A program made the position numbers and the translations under genes. A DNA stretch of 46,154 nt, from positions 1-46,154 of the forward strand of contig NZ_JABSPU010000018.1 in assembly GCF_013214815.1 (NCBI RefSeq), written 5' to 3'. Positions 23,947 to 31,597 of this stretch are shown piece after piece. Source of the DNA: Gilvibacter sp. Lineage in GTDB: Bacteria; Bacteroidota; Bacteroidia; Flavobacteriales; Flavobacteriaceae. Under the pieces are notes generated by a model, which saw only the letters and a list, made by a program, of their open reading frames with translations, was not told where the DNA came from and did no database searches. Each line of letters opens with the position of its first letter. Position 1 is the first letter of the stretch.

Positions 23947-23979
23947 TTTGCTTTTCTGAAAAGTTTGTTGTTATATTTA
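23947..23979 (+). promoter_or_regulatory. Promoter of the sigma-factor gene
   Basis: TTTG (23947-23950) is followed after 21 bases by TATATTTA (23972-23979), seven of eight bases of the Bacteroidota -7 box. The leader would be about 100 bases long. Confidence 0.5.
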
Positions 23980-24085
23980 CGAACATTAACGCCTTTTTTA
24001 AAGCACACGCCTATAGCATATTACTACTTTATAATTAGATAGAAACCAGAGCCCTAGCGGTTTTTGAGACTAATAAAGTACTAAT

Positions 24086-24670
24086 ATGGAACGCAACTTA
24101 ACCAGTGACGCACACCTTGTAAGAGCCTATATAGACGGTAATGAGAATGCATTATGCCAACTAATTACCAGACACAAGGAAAAGGTATTCAGTTTTATTT
24201 ATTCAAAAGTTTACGACCGAGATGTCGCAGAAGATATCTTTCAGGATACGTTCATTAAAGTGATACGTACCCTTAAACGCGGTGCGTACAATGAAGAAGG
24301 TAAATTTTTGCCTTGGGTGATGCGTATTTCTCACAATTTGGTGATCGATTACTTCAGAAAGAACAATCGTATGCCAAAATTCGAGAACAACGGAGATTTC
24401 AATATATTTTCTGTTTTAAGCGATGAATCTTTAAATGCGGAGAAGCGCATTATTAAGGATCAAGTTGCTGATGACGTAAAAAGACTGATTGAGGAGTTGC
24501 CAGAAGATCAAAAAAATGTACTCATCATGCGTATGTACAAGGATATGAGTTTTAAAGAGATCTCAGAGCAGACGGGCGTTTCCATCAATACAGCACTGGG
24601 TAGAATGCGTTATGCTTTGATCAACCTCCGCAAGGTGATTGACAAGCACAATATAATTTTAACCAACTAG
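24086..24670 (+). CDS. RNA polymerase sigma factor, ECF-like sigma-70 family
   Basis: 194 residues with region 2 (SFIYSKVYDRDVAEDIFQDTF, then PWVMRISHNLVIDYFRKNNR) and region 4 (LPEDQKNVLIMRMYKDMSFKEISEQ, TGVSINTALGRMRYALINLRK). It lacks regions 1 and 3, as in group IV sigma factors, and should direct polymerase to a set of promoters not identifiable here. No anti-sigma factor with a transmembrane helix follows; instead a 49-residue protein is encoded 58 bases downstream before a terminator. Confidence 0.92.
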   Translation: MERNLTSDAHLVRAYIDGNENALCQLITRHKEKVFSFIYSKVYDRDVAEDIFQDTFIKVIRTLKRGAYNEEGKFLPWVMRISHNLVIDYFRKNNRMPKFENNGDFNIFSVLSDESLNAEKRIIKDQVADDVKRLIEELPEDQKNVLIMRMYKDMSFKEISEQTGVSINTALGRMRYALINLRKVIDKHNIILTN

Positions 24671-24728
24671 TACAATAAAATAATACTTGTCGCGTTTTTT
24701 AAGAACATTAACTCTTAAACAACGTTCT

Positions 24729-24878
24729 ATGCAAGAAATGTACTCTAAGACCTCACGCCGGGACCCCGTGAATAAAATGGTCCCAAAAGAAGAGACAATT
24801 AAGTTCCTTCTGGATTATTCTAAGGCTTTAAGTGTTATAGATTATAATAAATTGAAGTTTGAAGCACTTCTAAACTAA
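24729..24878 (+). CDS. Small protein downstream of the sigma factor
   Basis: 49 residues starting MQEMYSKTSRRDPVNKM, then VPKEETIKFLLDYSKALSV and a hydrophilic C-terminus FEALLN. No transmembrane segment or signal peptide. I picked the ATG at 24729 because the in-frame start further upstream adds only a basic stretch. It ends 8 bases before the terminator that also closes the sigma-factor transcript, so the two are very probably one operon. I do not recognise it; a role in controlling the sigma factor is only a guess. Confidence 0.6.
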   Translation: MQEMYSKTSRRDPVNKMVPKEETIKFLLDYSKALSVIDYNKLKFEALLN

Positions 24879-24885
24879 ACTTTGG

Positions 24886-24914
24886 AAAAACCCGCTTAAC
24901 CGCGGGTTTTTTTA
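24886..24914. terminator. Bidirectional terminator
   Basis: AAAAACCCGC (24886-24895) and GCGGGTTTTT (24902-24911) form a perfect 10-bp stem with a 6-base loop, between the convergent small ORF and nth. Confidence 0.88.
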
Positions 24915-25580
24915 TGCTTTCTTTTTAGCTTTTGCCTTGTAGTAATCGTTCAAGACCGTCTTTCTTCCAACGGTCTTAGTAATAATGTCTTTTTCCAGGT
25001 CCCAACCTCTTGCAGGAGAATATTGACGCCCGTACCAAATAATTTGCAAGTGTAATTGATTCCACAAATCCTTTGGAAACAAGCGTTTAGCATCTTTTTC
25101 AGTTTGCACTACATTCTTTCCATTGGTGAATCCCCAACGGTACATTAAGCGGTGAATATGCGTATCTACAGGAAATGCGGGAACATTAAAGGCCTGTGCC
25201 ATGACAACACTCGCTGTTTTATGGCCTACAGCAGGCAGTGCTTCTAAAGCTTCAAAACTTGCGGGAACTTGACCGTTGTGTTCATTTATTAAAATGTGAG
25301 AGAGCTCATAGATGCCTTTAGATTTCATTGGTGACAGCCCAACAGGCTTTATGATCTCGCGTATTTCTTCTTGAGTGAGCTTGATCATATCATAAGGATT
25401 ATCAGCAACTTCAAACAACTTAGGGGTTATTTGATTGACCCGTACATCTGTACTTTGCGCTGACATTAATACTGCAATTAGCAGTGTATAAGGATCTTTA
25501 TGATCTAAGGGGATGGGAATCTCCGGATAAAGCTCTTGTAACGTATCGATGACAAATTTTACCTTTTCCTGCTTGGTCAT
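24912..25580 (-). CDS. nth: Endonuclease III without iron-sulfur cluster
   Basis: 222 residues of the base-excision repair DNA glycosylase/AP lyase. The helix-hairpin-helix LPAVGHKTASVV carries the catalytic Lys121, and VDTHIHRL carries the catalytic Asp139. In most family members four cysteines near the C-terminus bind a [4Fe-4S] cluster; this protein has no cysteine at all. The position of the first ligand reads GRQYSPARGWD, where others have a cysteine in place of the serine. The C-terminus instead ends in a lysine-rich tail. Glycosylase activity is still likely. Confidence 0.92.
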   Translation of the reverse strand: MTKQEKVKFVIDTLQELYPEIPIPLDHKDPYTLLIAVLMSAQSTDVRVNQITPKLFEVADNPYDMIKLTQEEIREIIKPVGLSPMKSKGIYELSHILINEHNGQVPASFEALEALPAVGHKTASVVMAQAFNVPAFPVDTHIHRLMYRWGFTNGKNVVQTEKDAKRLFPKDLWNQLHLQIIWYGRQYSPARGWDLEKDIITKTVGRKTVLNDYYKAKAKKKA

Positions 25581-25587
25581 TATTGCG

Positions 25588-25605
25588 TAAATTTGAACAA
25601 AAATA
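25588..25605. promoter_or_regulatory. Back-to-back -7 boxes of bcp (+) and nth (-)
   Basis: TAAATTTG at 25588-25595 on the plus strand serves bcp, and TATTTTTG at 25605-25598 on the minus strand serves nth; both match TAnnTTTG exactly. The boxes are only two bases apart, so the two promoters should compete for polymerase. The bcp leader would be under 10 bases. Confidence 0.5.
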
Positions 25606-25610
25606 GCAAA

Positions 25611-26066
25611 ATGAATACACTAAAAGCCGGAGATGCGGTTCCGCATTTCAAAGTCAACGATCAAGATGGAAACCCAATAGATTCTAACGATTTTAAAGGG
25701 AAGAAATGGGTAGTTTTCTTTTACCCAGCAGCCAGTACACCTGGTTGTACTGCAGAAGCTTGCGATTTACGTGATCACTACGGTGAGTTGCAAGCAAAAG
25801 GATACCATTTAGTGGGAGTTAGTGCCGACACCGAGCGTAAACAAAAGAATTTCAGCACGAAGTATGAATTTCCATTTCCATTATTAGCCGATACAGAAAA
25901 GGATGTCATCAACGCCTTTGGTGTTTGGGGGCCTAAAAAATTCATGGGACGCGAATACGACGGTATACACCGTATGACCTTTTTGATCAATGAAGAAGGC
26001 GTGGTAGACCACGTCATTTCTAAAGTAAAGACCAAAGCGCATGCCGCTCAGATCTTAGAACTCTAA
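25611..26066 (+). CDS. bcp: Thioredoxin-dependent peroxiredoxin, Bcp/PrxQ type
   Basis: 151 residues. The peroxidatic Cys46 is in STPGCTAEACDL and the resolving Cys51 lies five residues later, the arrangement of BCP/PrxQ enzymes, which reduce hydroperoxides in the cytoplasm using thioredoxin. The start at 25611 (MNTLKAGDAVPHF) fits both the family and the -7 box; an upstream in-frame TTG lies inside that box and is rejected. Confidence 0.93.
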   Translation: MNTLKAGDAVPHFKVNDQDGNPIDSNDFKGKKWVVFFYPAASTPGCTAEACDLRDHYGELQAKGYHLVGVSADTERKQKNFSTKYEFPFPLLADTEKDVINAFGVWGPKKFMGREYDGIHRMTFLINEEGVVDHVISKVKTKAHAAQILEL

Positions 26067-26081
26067 GACATATTGAAAGAT

Positions 26082-27527
26082 TTAAGACTGCAGGGCCTTT
26101 TCACTACAATTGAAGAGGCCTTCTTTTTTGATCATTTCTGAGATGCCTTCAGGAAGCATTTGTTCCCAACCAGATTCTCCTGCTTCGATCATTCGTAATA
26201 CCTCACGAGAGAAGATATCCAGAACATCATCGTTATAATCTTCAATATCAACAAGCTTACCATTGTACTTGAAGAACTTGTATAATTCCTTCATACGCGG
26301 GTGTACTTTGAGATTCTCGCTAGTGATATAATCGTTTTTACTAGTGCGCATTGGGTAGAGGTAAACCTTCAGGTCTTTGTAGAATAGCTTACCAAATGCT
26401 TCCAAGATTCCTCCAGAAAGATGACGGTAATACTTCTCATCAAATACGTCAACTAAATTATTAACTCCCATAGCCAAACCAATACGGTTCTTGGTATAGT
26501 TACTAAAGTATTCAACCAGTTTATAGTATTCCTGGAAATTGGAGATCAGTACCGTATGTCCTAAAGAGCATAGTAGTTCAGCACGATCCATAAAGTCTCG
26601 TTCGTCGATCTCACCTTCTGCACGGAGGTTAGAAAGTGTGATCTCAAAAATGGAGATAGAACGATCTGGATCTACTTTATTTTCTTGCATAAATAGGCGA
26701 TGCGCCGTTTCATACATATCAATATTCACCTTGGTTACCGGTCTAAAACTACCGCGCAAGGCTAGAATGTTCTTTTTATAAAGAATACGCGCAGGAAGGA
26801 TGTTGTTTCCGTCAGGGCCAAAGATAATCGCTTCGGTCATGCCGTTCTTGATCAGTTGTAAACTCATCAAACGGTTGTCTACAGTAGCGAATCGAGGGCC
26901 TGAGAAATTGATCGTATCTATCTCAATTTGGTCCTTGTGCAAGTGATCGTAGAGGTAGCGCAGTAATTTTCTAGGCTGATCGTGTTTATAGAACGCCCCG
27001 TATATCAAGTTGACTCCAAGTGTTCCGAGTGTAATCTGTTGTAAACGGGCGTCATTTTCTTTAAAACGAACGTGTAGAATGATTTCACTATAATCCTCAT
27101 CTGGAGCTGTTTGAAAGCGGATTCCAACCCAGCCGTGACCTTTATACTTCTTCGCAAAGTCAATGGTAGTCACGGTATTGGCATAGGTAAAGAAGATCTT
27201 ATCTGGATGCTTATCGCGATGGATGCGCTCCTCGATAAGTTTGGTCTCGTGTTCTAACATGCGTTTTAAGCGCGGTTCAGTCACGTATCGACCGTCTGCC
27301 TCCACACCGTAAATAGCGTCGCTAAAGTCCTTATCATAGGCTGACATGGTCTTAGCAATAGTCCCGGAAGCTCCTCCAGCTCTAAAGAAATTTCTAACGG
27401 TTTCTTGACCCGCGCCGATCTCAGCGAAAGTTCCGTAAATATTCTCGTTTAGGTTTATCCTCAGGCATTTGGCGTGTATGGAAGGAATATTTTCAAAATC
27501 CTTGTCGCCCTTAATGGTATCCGGCAT
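26082..27527 (-). CDS. Conserved protein of unknown function, cytoplasmic
   Basis: 481 residues without signal peptide or transmembrane helix. I recognise it as a protein conserved in Bacteroidota that databases have named inconsistently (TonB-dependent receptor, nicotinate-nucleotide adenylyltransferase); the sequence supports neither, as there is no barrel, TonB box or H-x-x-H nucleotidyltransferase motif. Visible conserved blocks are NENIYGTFAEIGAGQE, RAGGASGTIAKTMSAYDKDF, GWVGIRFQ and GVNLIYGAFY. The glycine-rich start could bind a nucleotide or phosphate. It is a single gene with a good promoter at 27553-27582. Confidence 0.75.
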   Translation of the reverse strand: MPDTIKGDKDFENIPSIHAKCLRINLNENIYGTFAEIGAGQETVRNFFRAGGASGTIAKTMSAYDKDFSDAIYGVEADGRYVTEPRLKRMLEHETKLIEERIHRDKHPDKIFFTYANTVTTIDFAKKYKGHGWVGIRFQTAPDEDYSEIILHVRFKENDARLQQITLGTLGVNLIYGAFYKHDQPRKLLRYLYDHLHKDQIEIDTINFSGPRFATVDNRLMSLQLIKNGMTEAIIFGPDGNNILPARILYKKNILALRGSFRPVTKVNIDMYETAHRLFMQENKVDPDRSISIFEITLSNLRAEGEIDERDFMDRAELLCSLGHTVLISNFQEYYKLVEYFSNYTKNRIGLAMGVNNLVDVFDEKYYRHLSGGILEAFGKLFYKDLKVYLYPMRTSKNDYITSENLKVHPRMKELYKFFKYNGKLVDIEDYNDDVLDIFSREVLRMIEAGESGWEQMLPEGISEMIKKEGLFNCSEKALQS

Positions 27528-27552
27528 AATTCATTGCAATTTCGATGTATTA

Positions 27553-27582
27553 CAAAGGTACTAAAACCGATAGGGTAACAAA
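27553..27582 (-). promoter_or_regulatory. Complete Bacteroidota promoter of the 481-residue protein
   Basis: On the minus strand TTTG (27582-27579), 18 bases, then TACCTTTG (27560-27553), an exact TAnnTTTG. The ATG follows 25 bases downstream. This is one of the best -33/-7 pairs of the window. Confidence 0.65.
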
Positions 27583-27593
27583 AAATTTAGAAT

Positions 27594-27601
27594 TATTTTT
27601 G
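27594..27601 (+). promoter_or_regulatory. -7 box TATTTTTG for the MBL hydrolase, implying a leaderless mRNA
   Basis: Exact TAnnTTTG match, with only five bases between its last G and the ATG at 27607. Transcription would start at or next to the start codon. There is no clear TTG at -33. Confidence 0.4.
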
Positions 27602-27606
27602 CATTT

Positions 27607-28386
27607 ATGAGATCGCCCCTTAAAATCACATTTTTAGGTACTGGAACCTCCCAAGGAATCCCAATTATTGGCAGTACACATCCCGTCTGTTTAAGTGAGG
27701 ACCCCAAAGACAAAAGACTGCGTGTCTCTGTACAATTACAGTGGGATGACCAATACTTTGTCATTGATTGTGGACCTGATTTTAGACAACAAATGCTGCG
27801 AGTTGGGCAACGACAGTTAGATGGTATCCTGCTCACCCATGAACACAGCGATCACACCGCAGGTTTGGATGATATTCGCCCCTTTTTCTTTAGACAGGGC
27901 GATGTTCCTTTTTATGCCGAACCGCGCGTTTTTGATGCGCTTAAGGATCGGTTTGGATACATCTTTGAAACAGAGAATAAGTATCCAGGAGCACCGACTA
28001 TTGCAGAGCATGTGATCCAATCAGATACCAGCTTTGATCTCAAAGGCAAGCGGGTTACGCCGATCCGTGTATTTCATGGCGATTTACCGGTATTGGGCTT
28101 TCGTATTGATGATTTTGCCTACATGACCGATGTGAAGACCATTCCTGACGCTGAGTTTGAAAAATTGCGAGGATTGGATGTGGTAGTGATCAGTGCCTTG
28201 CGCGTAGAGCCGCACAGAACACATTTAAATCTAGAAGAGGCCTTAGCCATGGCAGCCCGTATTGGGGCCAAGAAGACTTATTTTACACACATCAGTCATT
28301 TGCTTGGTTTTCATGAGGAGGTATCTAAAAACCTGCCCGAGAATGTGTACCTTGCTTATGACAAATTAGAACTTAACTTCAATTAA
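27607..28386 (+). CDS. Metallo-beta-lactamase-fold hydrolase, PhnP-like
   Basis: 259 residues. FLGTGTSQGIPIIGS at the start and the metal site THEHSDHTAGLDDIRPF (His78, His80, Asp82, His83) are typical of PhnP-type cyclic phosphodiesterases and other small MBL enzymes. Additional ligand-like residues are HGDLPVLGF and THISH near the C-terminus. The cytoplasmic substrate is unknown; no phosphonate genes are nearby. The next gene starts 15 bases downstream and is probably co-transcribed. Confidence 0.88.
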   Translation: MRSPLKITFLGTGTSQGIPIIGSTHPVCLSEDPKDKRLRVSVQLQWDDQYFVIDCGPDFRQQMLRVGQRQLDGILLTHEHSDHTAGLDDIRPFFFRQGDVPFYAEPRVFDALKDRFGYIFETENKYPGAPTIAEHVIQSDTSFDLKGKRVTPIRVFHGDLPVLGFRIDDFAYMTDVKTIPDAEFEKLRGLDVVVISALRVEPHRTHLNLEEALAMAARIGAKKTYFTHISHLLGFHEEVSKNLPENVYLAYDKLELNFN

Positions 28387-28401
28387 TCTTTTATCTGTTT
28401 T

Positions 28402-28896
28402 ATGAAGAAATCGATTTTCATGTACCTGTTCTTCTTCGCCATTTTATTGGTGTTATTCATGTATGTCAATCAAAAGCGTATTTATGAGGATCAGCAAGGC
28501 AAAATTGATTCTTTAGAGACACAACTCGCCCAGCTTACAGCAGATATCGATACGCTACAAGAGCAGAATGCTACTTTGAATTACTTTACGCTTCAGGGCA
28601 ATGACAATGCCATGACCTATTTCGAATCTTTAGGATTTGAGGCTGCAGACATAGAGAACTATGTGCGCGAATCCATTTACGCCTACAACGGCCAATCAGA
28701 AGGAAATCCGTTGATCCCGTATGAAGGGATGGACGGTACTATGCGTATCAATAAGTTGAAGTTTTTAAATCACCGTTGGTTGGTTGCTGATTTCACCGAC
28801 GGACGCTATTGGGGAGAAATGGTGATGGAATACTATATTGAGGATGATAAACAGATCACCTTCAATACCTTAGGCTCATTGATGTACCCAAACTAA
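28402..28896 (+). CDS. Membrane-anchored protein of unknown function
   Basis: 164 residues: an N-terminal transmembrane helix (FMYLFFFAILLVLFMYV), a coiled-coil-like stretch (DSLETQLAQLTADIDTLQEQ) and a C-terminal globular part with Trp/Tyr-rich strands (HRWLVADFTDGRYWGEMV). The topology suggests a domain facing the periplasm. I do not recognise a family. It follows the MBL hydrolase by 15 bases and overlaps the convergent esterase by 4 bases. Confidence 0.7.
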   Translation: MKKSIFMYLFFFAILLVLFMYVNQKRIYEDQQGKIDSLETQLAQLTADIDTLQEQNATLNYFTLQGNDNAMTYFESLGFEAADIENYVRESIYAYNGQSEGNPLIPYEGMDGTMRINKLKFLNHRWLVADFTDGRYWGEMVMEYYIEDDKQITFNTLGSLMYPN

Positions 28897-29549
28897 AGGT
28901 TTTCTTCTAACCAAGCTTTAAACTCGTAGAAGTTCTGCGGAGCCACTCTGTGTCCAACGGGAAACTCACTAAACACATTTGAGATTCCCAATTCATCTAA
29001 AAAGCCTGGGGTTTTACGCGCCCAATCTACTGGAATTACAGCATCTACACTTCCGTGGGAACTGTATACTTTAAGTCCGCTAAAATCATTTTCCCGATAA
29101 TTCTCAGCATACATTTCTGGTACGATATAACCACTTAAGCCCACTACGCACTTGATTTGCTGCGGATGGGATAAGGCATAAGCAAAACTCAAAATTGTAC
29201 CTTGACTAAAACCTATTAGTGCGACACGCTCCCGATCCACTGGATATTCTTCTAAGGCCTGCTCAATAAAAGTCCCCAACAATTCTCGAGATGCTACAGC
29301 CTGCTCAATATCGTTGAACTTTCCACCGCCAACCTGATCCCAGTGAATGGCATACCACGCATTGCCGTAGGGTTGCATTGCATGCGGCGCTTGAACTGAA
29401 AGAATTGCATACTCCTCAGGCAATTCAGAAGCGAATGAAAACAGGTCATTCATGTCACTTCCGTAGCCGTGAAGCATGATAATCAATGGTGCTTTTTTAG
29501 AGGTGTCTGCCGCTGGTCGGTATAAATGTTCTAGTGCAAATGTGGCCAT
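28893..29549 (-). CDS. Phospholipase/carboxylesterase family alpha/beta hydrolase
   Basis: 218 residues of the Abhydrolase_2 type. The oxyanion region is IMLHGYGSDMNDL; the nucleophile is Ser115 in GFSQG; the acid is Asp169 in SHGSVDAVIPV; the base is His200 in FPVGHRVAP. Members hydrolyse small esters or lysophospholipids in the cytoplasm. There is no signal peptide. A TAATTTTG box at 29574-29567 precedes it. Confidence 0.9.
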   Translation of the reverse strand: MATFALEHLYRPAADTSKKAPLIIMLHGYGSDMNDLFSFASELPEEYAILSVQAPHAMQPYGNAWYAIHWDQVGGGKFNDIEQAVASRELLGTFIEQALEEYPVDRERVALIGFSQGTILSFAYALSHPQQIKCVVGLSGYIVPEMYAENYRENDFSGLKVYSSHGSVDAVIPVDWARKTPGFLDELGISNVFSEFPVGHRVAPQNFYEFKAWLEENL

Positions 29550-29566
29550 AATGCTTAAGTCTTAGG

Positions 29567-29574
29567 CAAAATTA
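29567..29574 (-). promoter_or_regulatory. -7 box TAATTTTG for the esterase
   Basis: Exact TAnnTTTG on the minus strand, 17 bases before the ATG, immediately downstream of the terminator of the preceding unit. No clear -33 element. Confidence 0.4.
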
Positions 29575-29579
29575 GCCAT

Positions 29580-29606
29580 AAAAAAAGCCACCGTAAAACG
29601 ATGGCT
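29580..29606 (-). terminator. Rho-independent terminator of the pyrC-like/DUF4870 unit
   Basis: On the minus strand AGCCATCG pairs with CGGTGGCT (one G-U) around a 5-base loop, followed by seven T residues. It ends the transcript that covers the dihydroorotase homologue and the two small membrane proteins. Confidence 0.8.
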
Positions 29607-29629
29607 GTAATTTTGTTATCGGTTTTGTT

Positions 29630-29944
29630 TTAGGAAATACCTTTAAACCAATCTTGAAACATTGGGCCTAAAACAGGGGTTAACTGCTCCTTACTTTGAA
29701 CAGCCCCGATCAAGCTCAATATCCACAGAACTAATACCACAGGTACTAGAATTAAGTTTAGAAATGGAATAAAGCTCGAAACGAACATCAACAGGAAGAG
29801 TCCAAGTACTTGACGAATGTAAAAAACACCTAAACTGGTTCTGTCATTTTGATGCATTACCAAGGCAATAATCCATCCAATAAGTGTAATGTGGCTAATG
29901 ATAGCAATAGTATTCGAGGAGGTTGAAGTAGTTTCTTCAGACAT
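29630..29944 (-). CDS. Small DUF4870-like membrane protein
   Basis: 104 residues with three hydrophobic helices (IAIISHITLIGWIIALVM; GLFLLMFVSSFIPFLNLIL; VVLVLWILSLIGAV). The pattern I-S/A-H/Y-I-T-x-I-G near the start and a C-terminal PMFQDWF match the DUF4870-like small membrane proteins. It is a paralogue of the next gene upstream, 46 bases away: both end in F-[FQ]-[DE]-W-F. Function unknown. Confidence 0.78.
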   Translation of the reverse strand: MSEETTSTSSNTIAIISHITLIGWIIALVMHQNDRTSLGVFYIRQVLGLFLLMFVSSFIPFLNLILVPVVLVLWILSLIGAVQSKEQLTPVLGPMFQDWFKGIS

Positions 29945-29990
29945 GGTAAATTGTTTTTAGTTAGTTATTTAGCTTTTTAAAGATAGCTAA

Positions 29991-30311
29991 TTACTTTAAA
30001 AACTGAAACCACTCTTGAAATTTTTGACTGAAGAAAGGAATGGCAGGTTCTTTACCGATAATTGCGGTCACTAAACTAAAGGCCCAGGCTCCAAAGGACC
30101 CGATCCAAAGGACATCGCCTAAAATAGGATTCATATAACCGTAGGCCACTTGGGCACAGAATAAGATCAGCAATAAGCCAAACATATTTTGAATGTGCTT
30201 GGTAGCAAAGGGATGTTTAGCCTCTCTATTTAAAAAGTAGGCGATAATGGTCCCAATGAAGGTAATGTAAGCGATTATGGCAATGCTTTTGTCAGAAGGA
30301 GAATCACTCAT
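29991..30311 (-). CDS. Small DUF4870-like membrane protein (second copy)
   Basis: 106 residues with the same three-helix plan as its neighbour (IAIIAYITFIGTIIAYFL; GLLLILFCAQVAYGY; FGAWAFSLVTAII) and the same FQEWF near the end. The start overlaps the end of the dihydroorotase-like gene by 8 bases, so it is translated from the same mRNA. The pair looks like a tandem duplication. Function unknown. Confidence 0.78.
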   Translation of the reverse strand: MSDSPSDKSIAIIAYITFIGTIIAYFLNREAKHPFATKHIQNMFGLLLILFCAQVAYGYMNPILGDVLWIGSFGAWAFSLVTAIIGKEPAIPFFSQKFQEWFQFLK

Positions 30312-31563
30312 CGTTTAAGTGGTATTTTTCACCCAAGATCATTCCATAGGCCTTTCCTTGAAGCTTATGCCCGTGATAGATACAGTTTTTAGAAAAGGAG
30401 GGAAGGGTCTTAGCATCTACCGTCCAAGTTTCTTGAGGATCAAACAGGCTCAGGTCAGCTGTTTGGCCTTCCTCAATTGTGGTTGAATTGATTCCGAAGG
30501 CTGCTCTCAATCCAGTTAAAGCATCAACAGCTGCTTCAGTTCCCAAGGCTTTATTAGTTGCTCCAAATAGGCATTCTAAGCCAATAGTGCCGAAGTCTGC
30601 GTGATCAAATTCCTTTTTTTTGGATTCAATATCCAGCGGATTGTGATCTGAGGTTACTCCGTCAATGGTGCCGTCTAGCAAGCCTTTGATAAGCGCCTTG
30701 CGATCTGCTTCATCACGCAGTGGAGGCATGACCTTGTATTGGGTATCAAAGCCTTCTAAAACATCATCAGTAAATAACAAATGATGCGCAGCAACGCTAC
30801 AACTAACATCCAAACCACTTTTCTTAGCCGCTTTGATCAATTTCACACTAGCGGCAGATGAGATGGTAGGAATATGCAACTTTCCACCGGTGTATTCTAA
30901 AATACCCAAGTCCCTTTGAATTCTCAAGGTCTCGGCGGTACTGGATATTCCTTTTAAACCTAATTGCGTACTGGCAATGCCTTCATGGACTACGCCTTTT
31001 GTAGCCAAGCCTTTTTCCAGAGGAAAACTCTGTACCAATCCACCAAAAGGTTGTGTGTATTGCAAAGAAAGTTTCAGCAAGTTTACATCGTCTGTTGGAC
31101 GTTTGTAATCGTAAAAACTCGGACAGCCTACAGTATTCATATCGAACATTTCAGCCTGATCAATTCCTTTGCTTCCTTGAGTTAAGGCACCAACGATCAC
31201 AGCATTTACCGGAGAATCTTCAGTGCGTTGTGCAATAAAGCTCACTGCAGATTTGTTGTCCGTTATTGGCGCTGAATTGGCATTGATGGCCACGTGACAC
31301 AGCCCAGACTGAGCGCTCACTTGCATACCATTGGCCAAGGTTTCCCGGTGCTCGTAGCCCGGTTCACCAAAACTCACGCTGGAATCAAACCAACCTAAAG
31401 AAACATGAAGGTTGGGCTTGTCAATAACGAGATCGGCTTCCTTCTGGTCAATGGAGGCAGCAATCTTTTGAATAATACCGTTAAAAATGAGAATGTCGCG
31501 CTTTTTGTTGTGGTGATCACTAGCACGATCTAGAATGGTTGCGGATTTTATTAACACCTGCAT
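30304..31563 (-). CDS. Dihydroorotase homologue lacking metal ligands (PyrC-like)
   Basis: 419 residues of the amidohydrolase superfamily, closest to type I dihydroorotase. Normally the first strand reads D-x-H-x-H-x-R-E-P-G; here it is FDSSVSFGEPG, so both zinc histidines are serines (Ser62, Ser64) and the substrate arginine is glycine (Gly66). The later HCED-like histidine motif is replaced by VQSFPLE, and HxxHxS by HIPTISS; only the last aspartate (Asp306 in TSDHNP) is kept. The protein is otherwise full length and well conserved, as in other Flavobacteriaceae. It is probably catalytically inactive, perhaps a structural partner of aspartate carbamoyltransferase like PyrX, while a true dihydroorotase is encoded elsewhere. 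A -7 box lies five bases before the ATG. Confidence 0.82.
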   Translation of the reverse strand: MQVLIKSATILDRASDHHNKKRDILIFNGIIQKIAASIDQKEADLVIDKPNLHVSLGWFDSSVSFGEPGYEHRETLANGMQVSAQSGLCHVAINANSAPITDNKSAVSFIAQRTEDSPVNAVIVGALTQGSKGIDQAEMFDMNTVGCPSFYDYKRPTDDVNLLKLSLQYTQPFGGLVQSFPLEKGLATKGVVHEGIASTQLGLKGISSTAETLRIQRDLGILEYTGGKLHIPTISSAASVKLIKAAKKSGLDVSCSVAAHHLLFTDDVLEGFDTQYKVMPPLRDEADRKALIKGLLDGTIDGVTSDHNPLDIESKKKEFDHADFGTIGLECLFGATNKALGTEAAVDALTGLRAAFGINSTTIEEGQTADLSLFDPQETWTVDAKTLPSFSKNCIYHGHKLQGKAYGMILGEKYHLNDE

Positions 31564-31568
31564 CGGCG

Positions 31569-31576
31569 CAAAGATA
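31569..31576 (-). promoter_or_regulatory. -7 box TATCTTTG for the pyrC-like unit, implying a leaderless mRNA
   Basis: Exact TAnnTTTG on the minus strand, with five bases between its last G and the ATG. The start of transcription should coincide with, or lie next to, the start codon. No clear TTG at -33. Confidence 0.4.
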
Positions 31577-31597
31577 ATACTATCTTTAAAAAATTCA

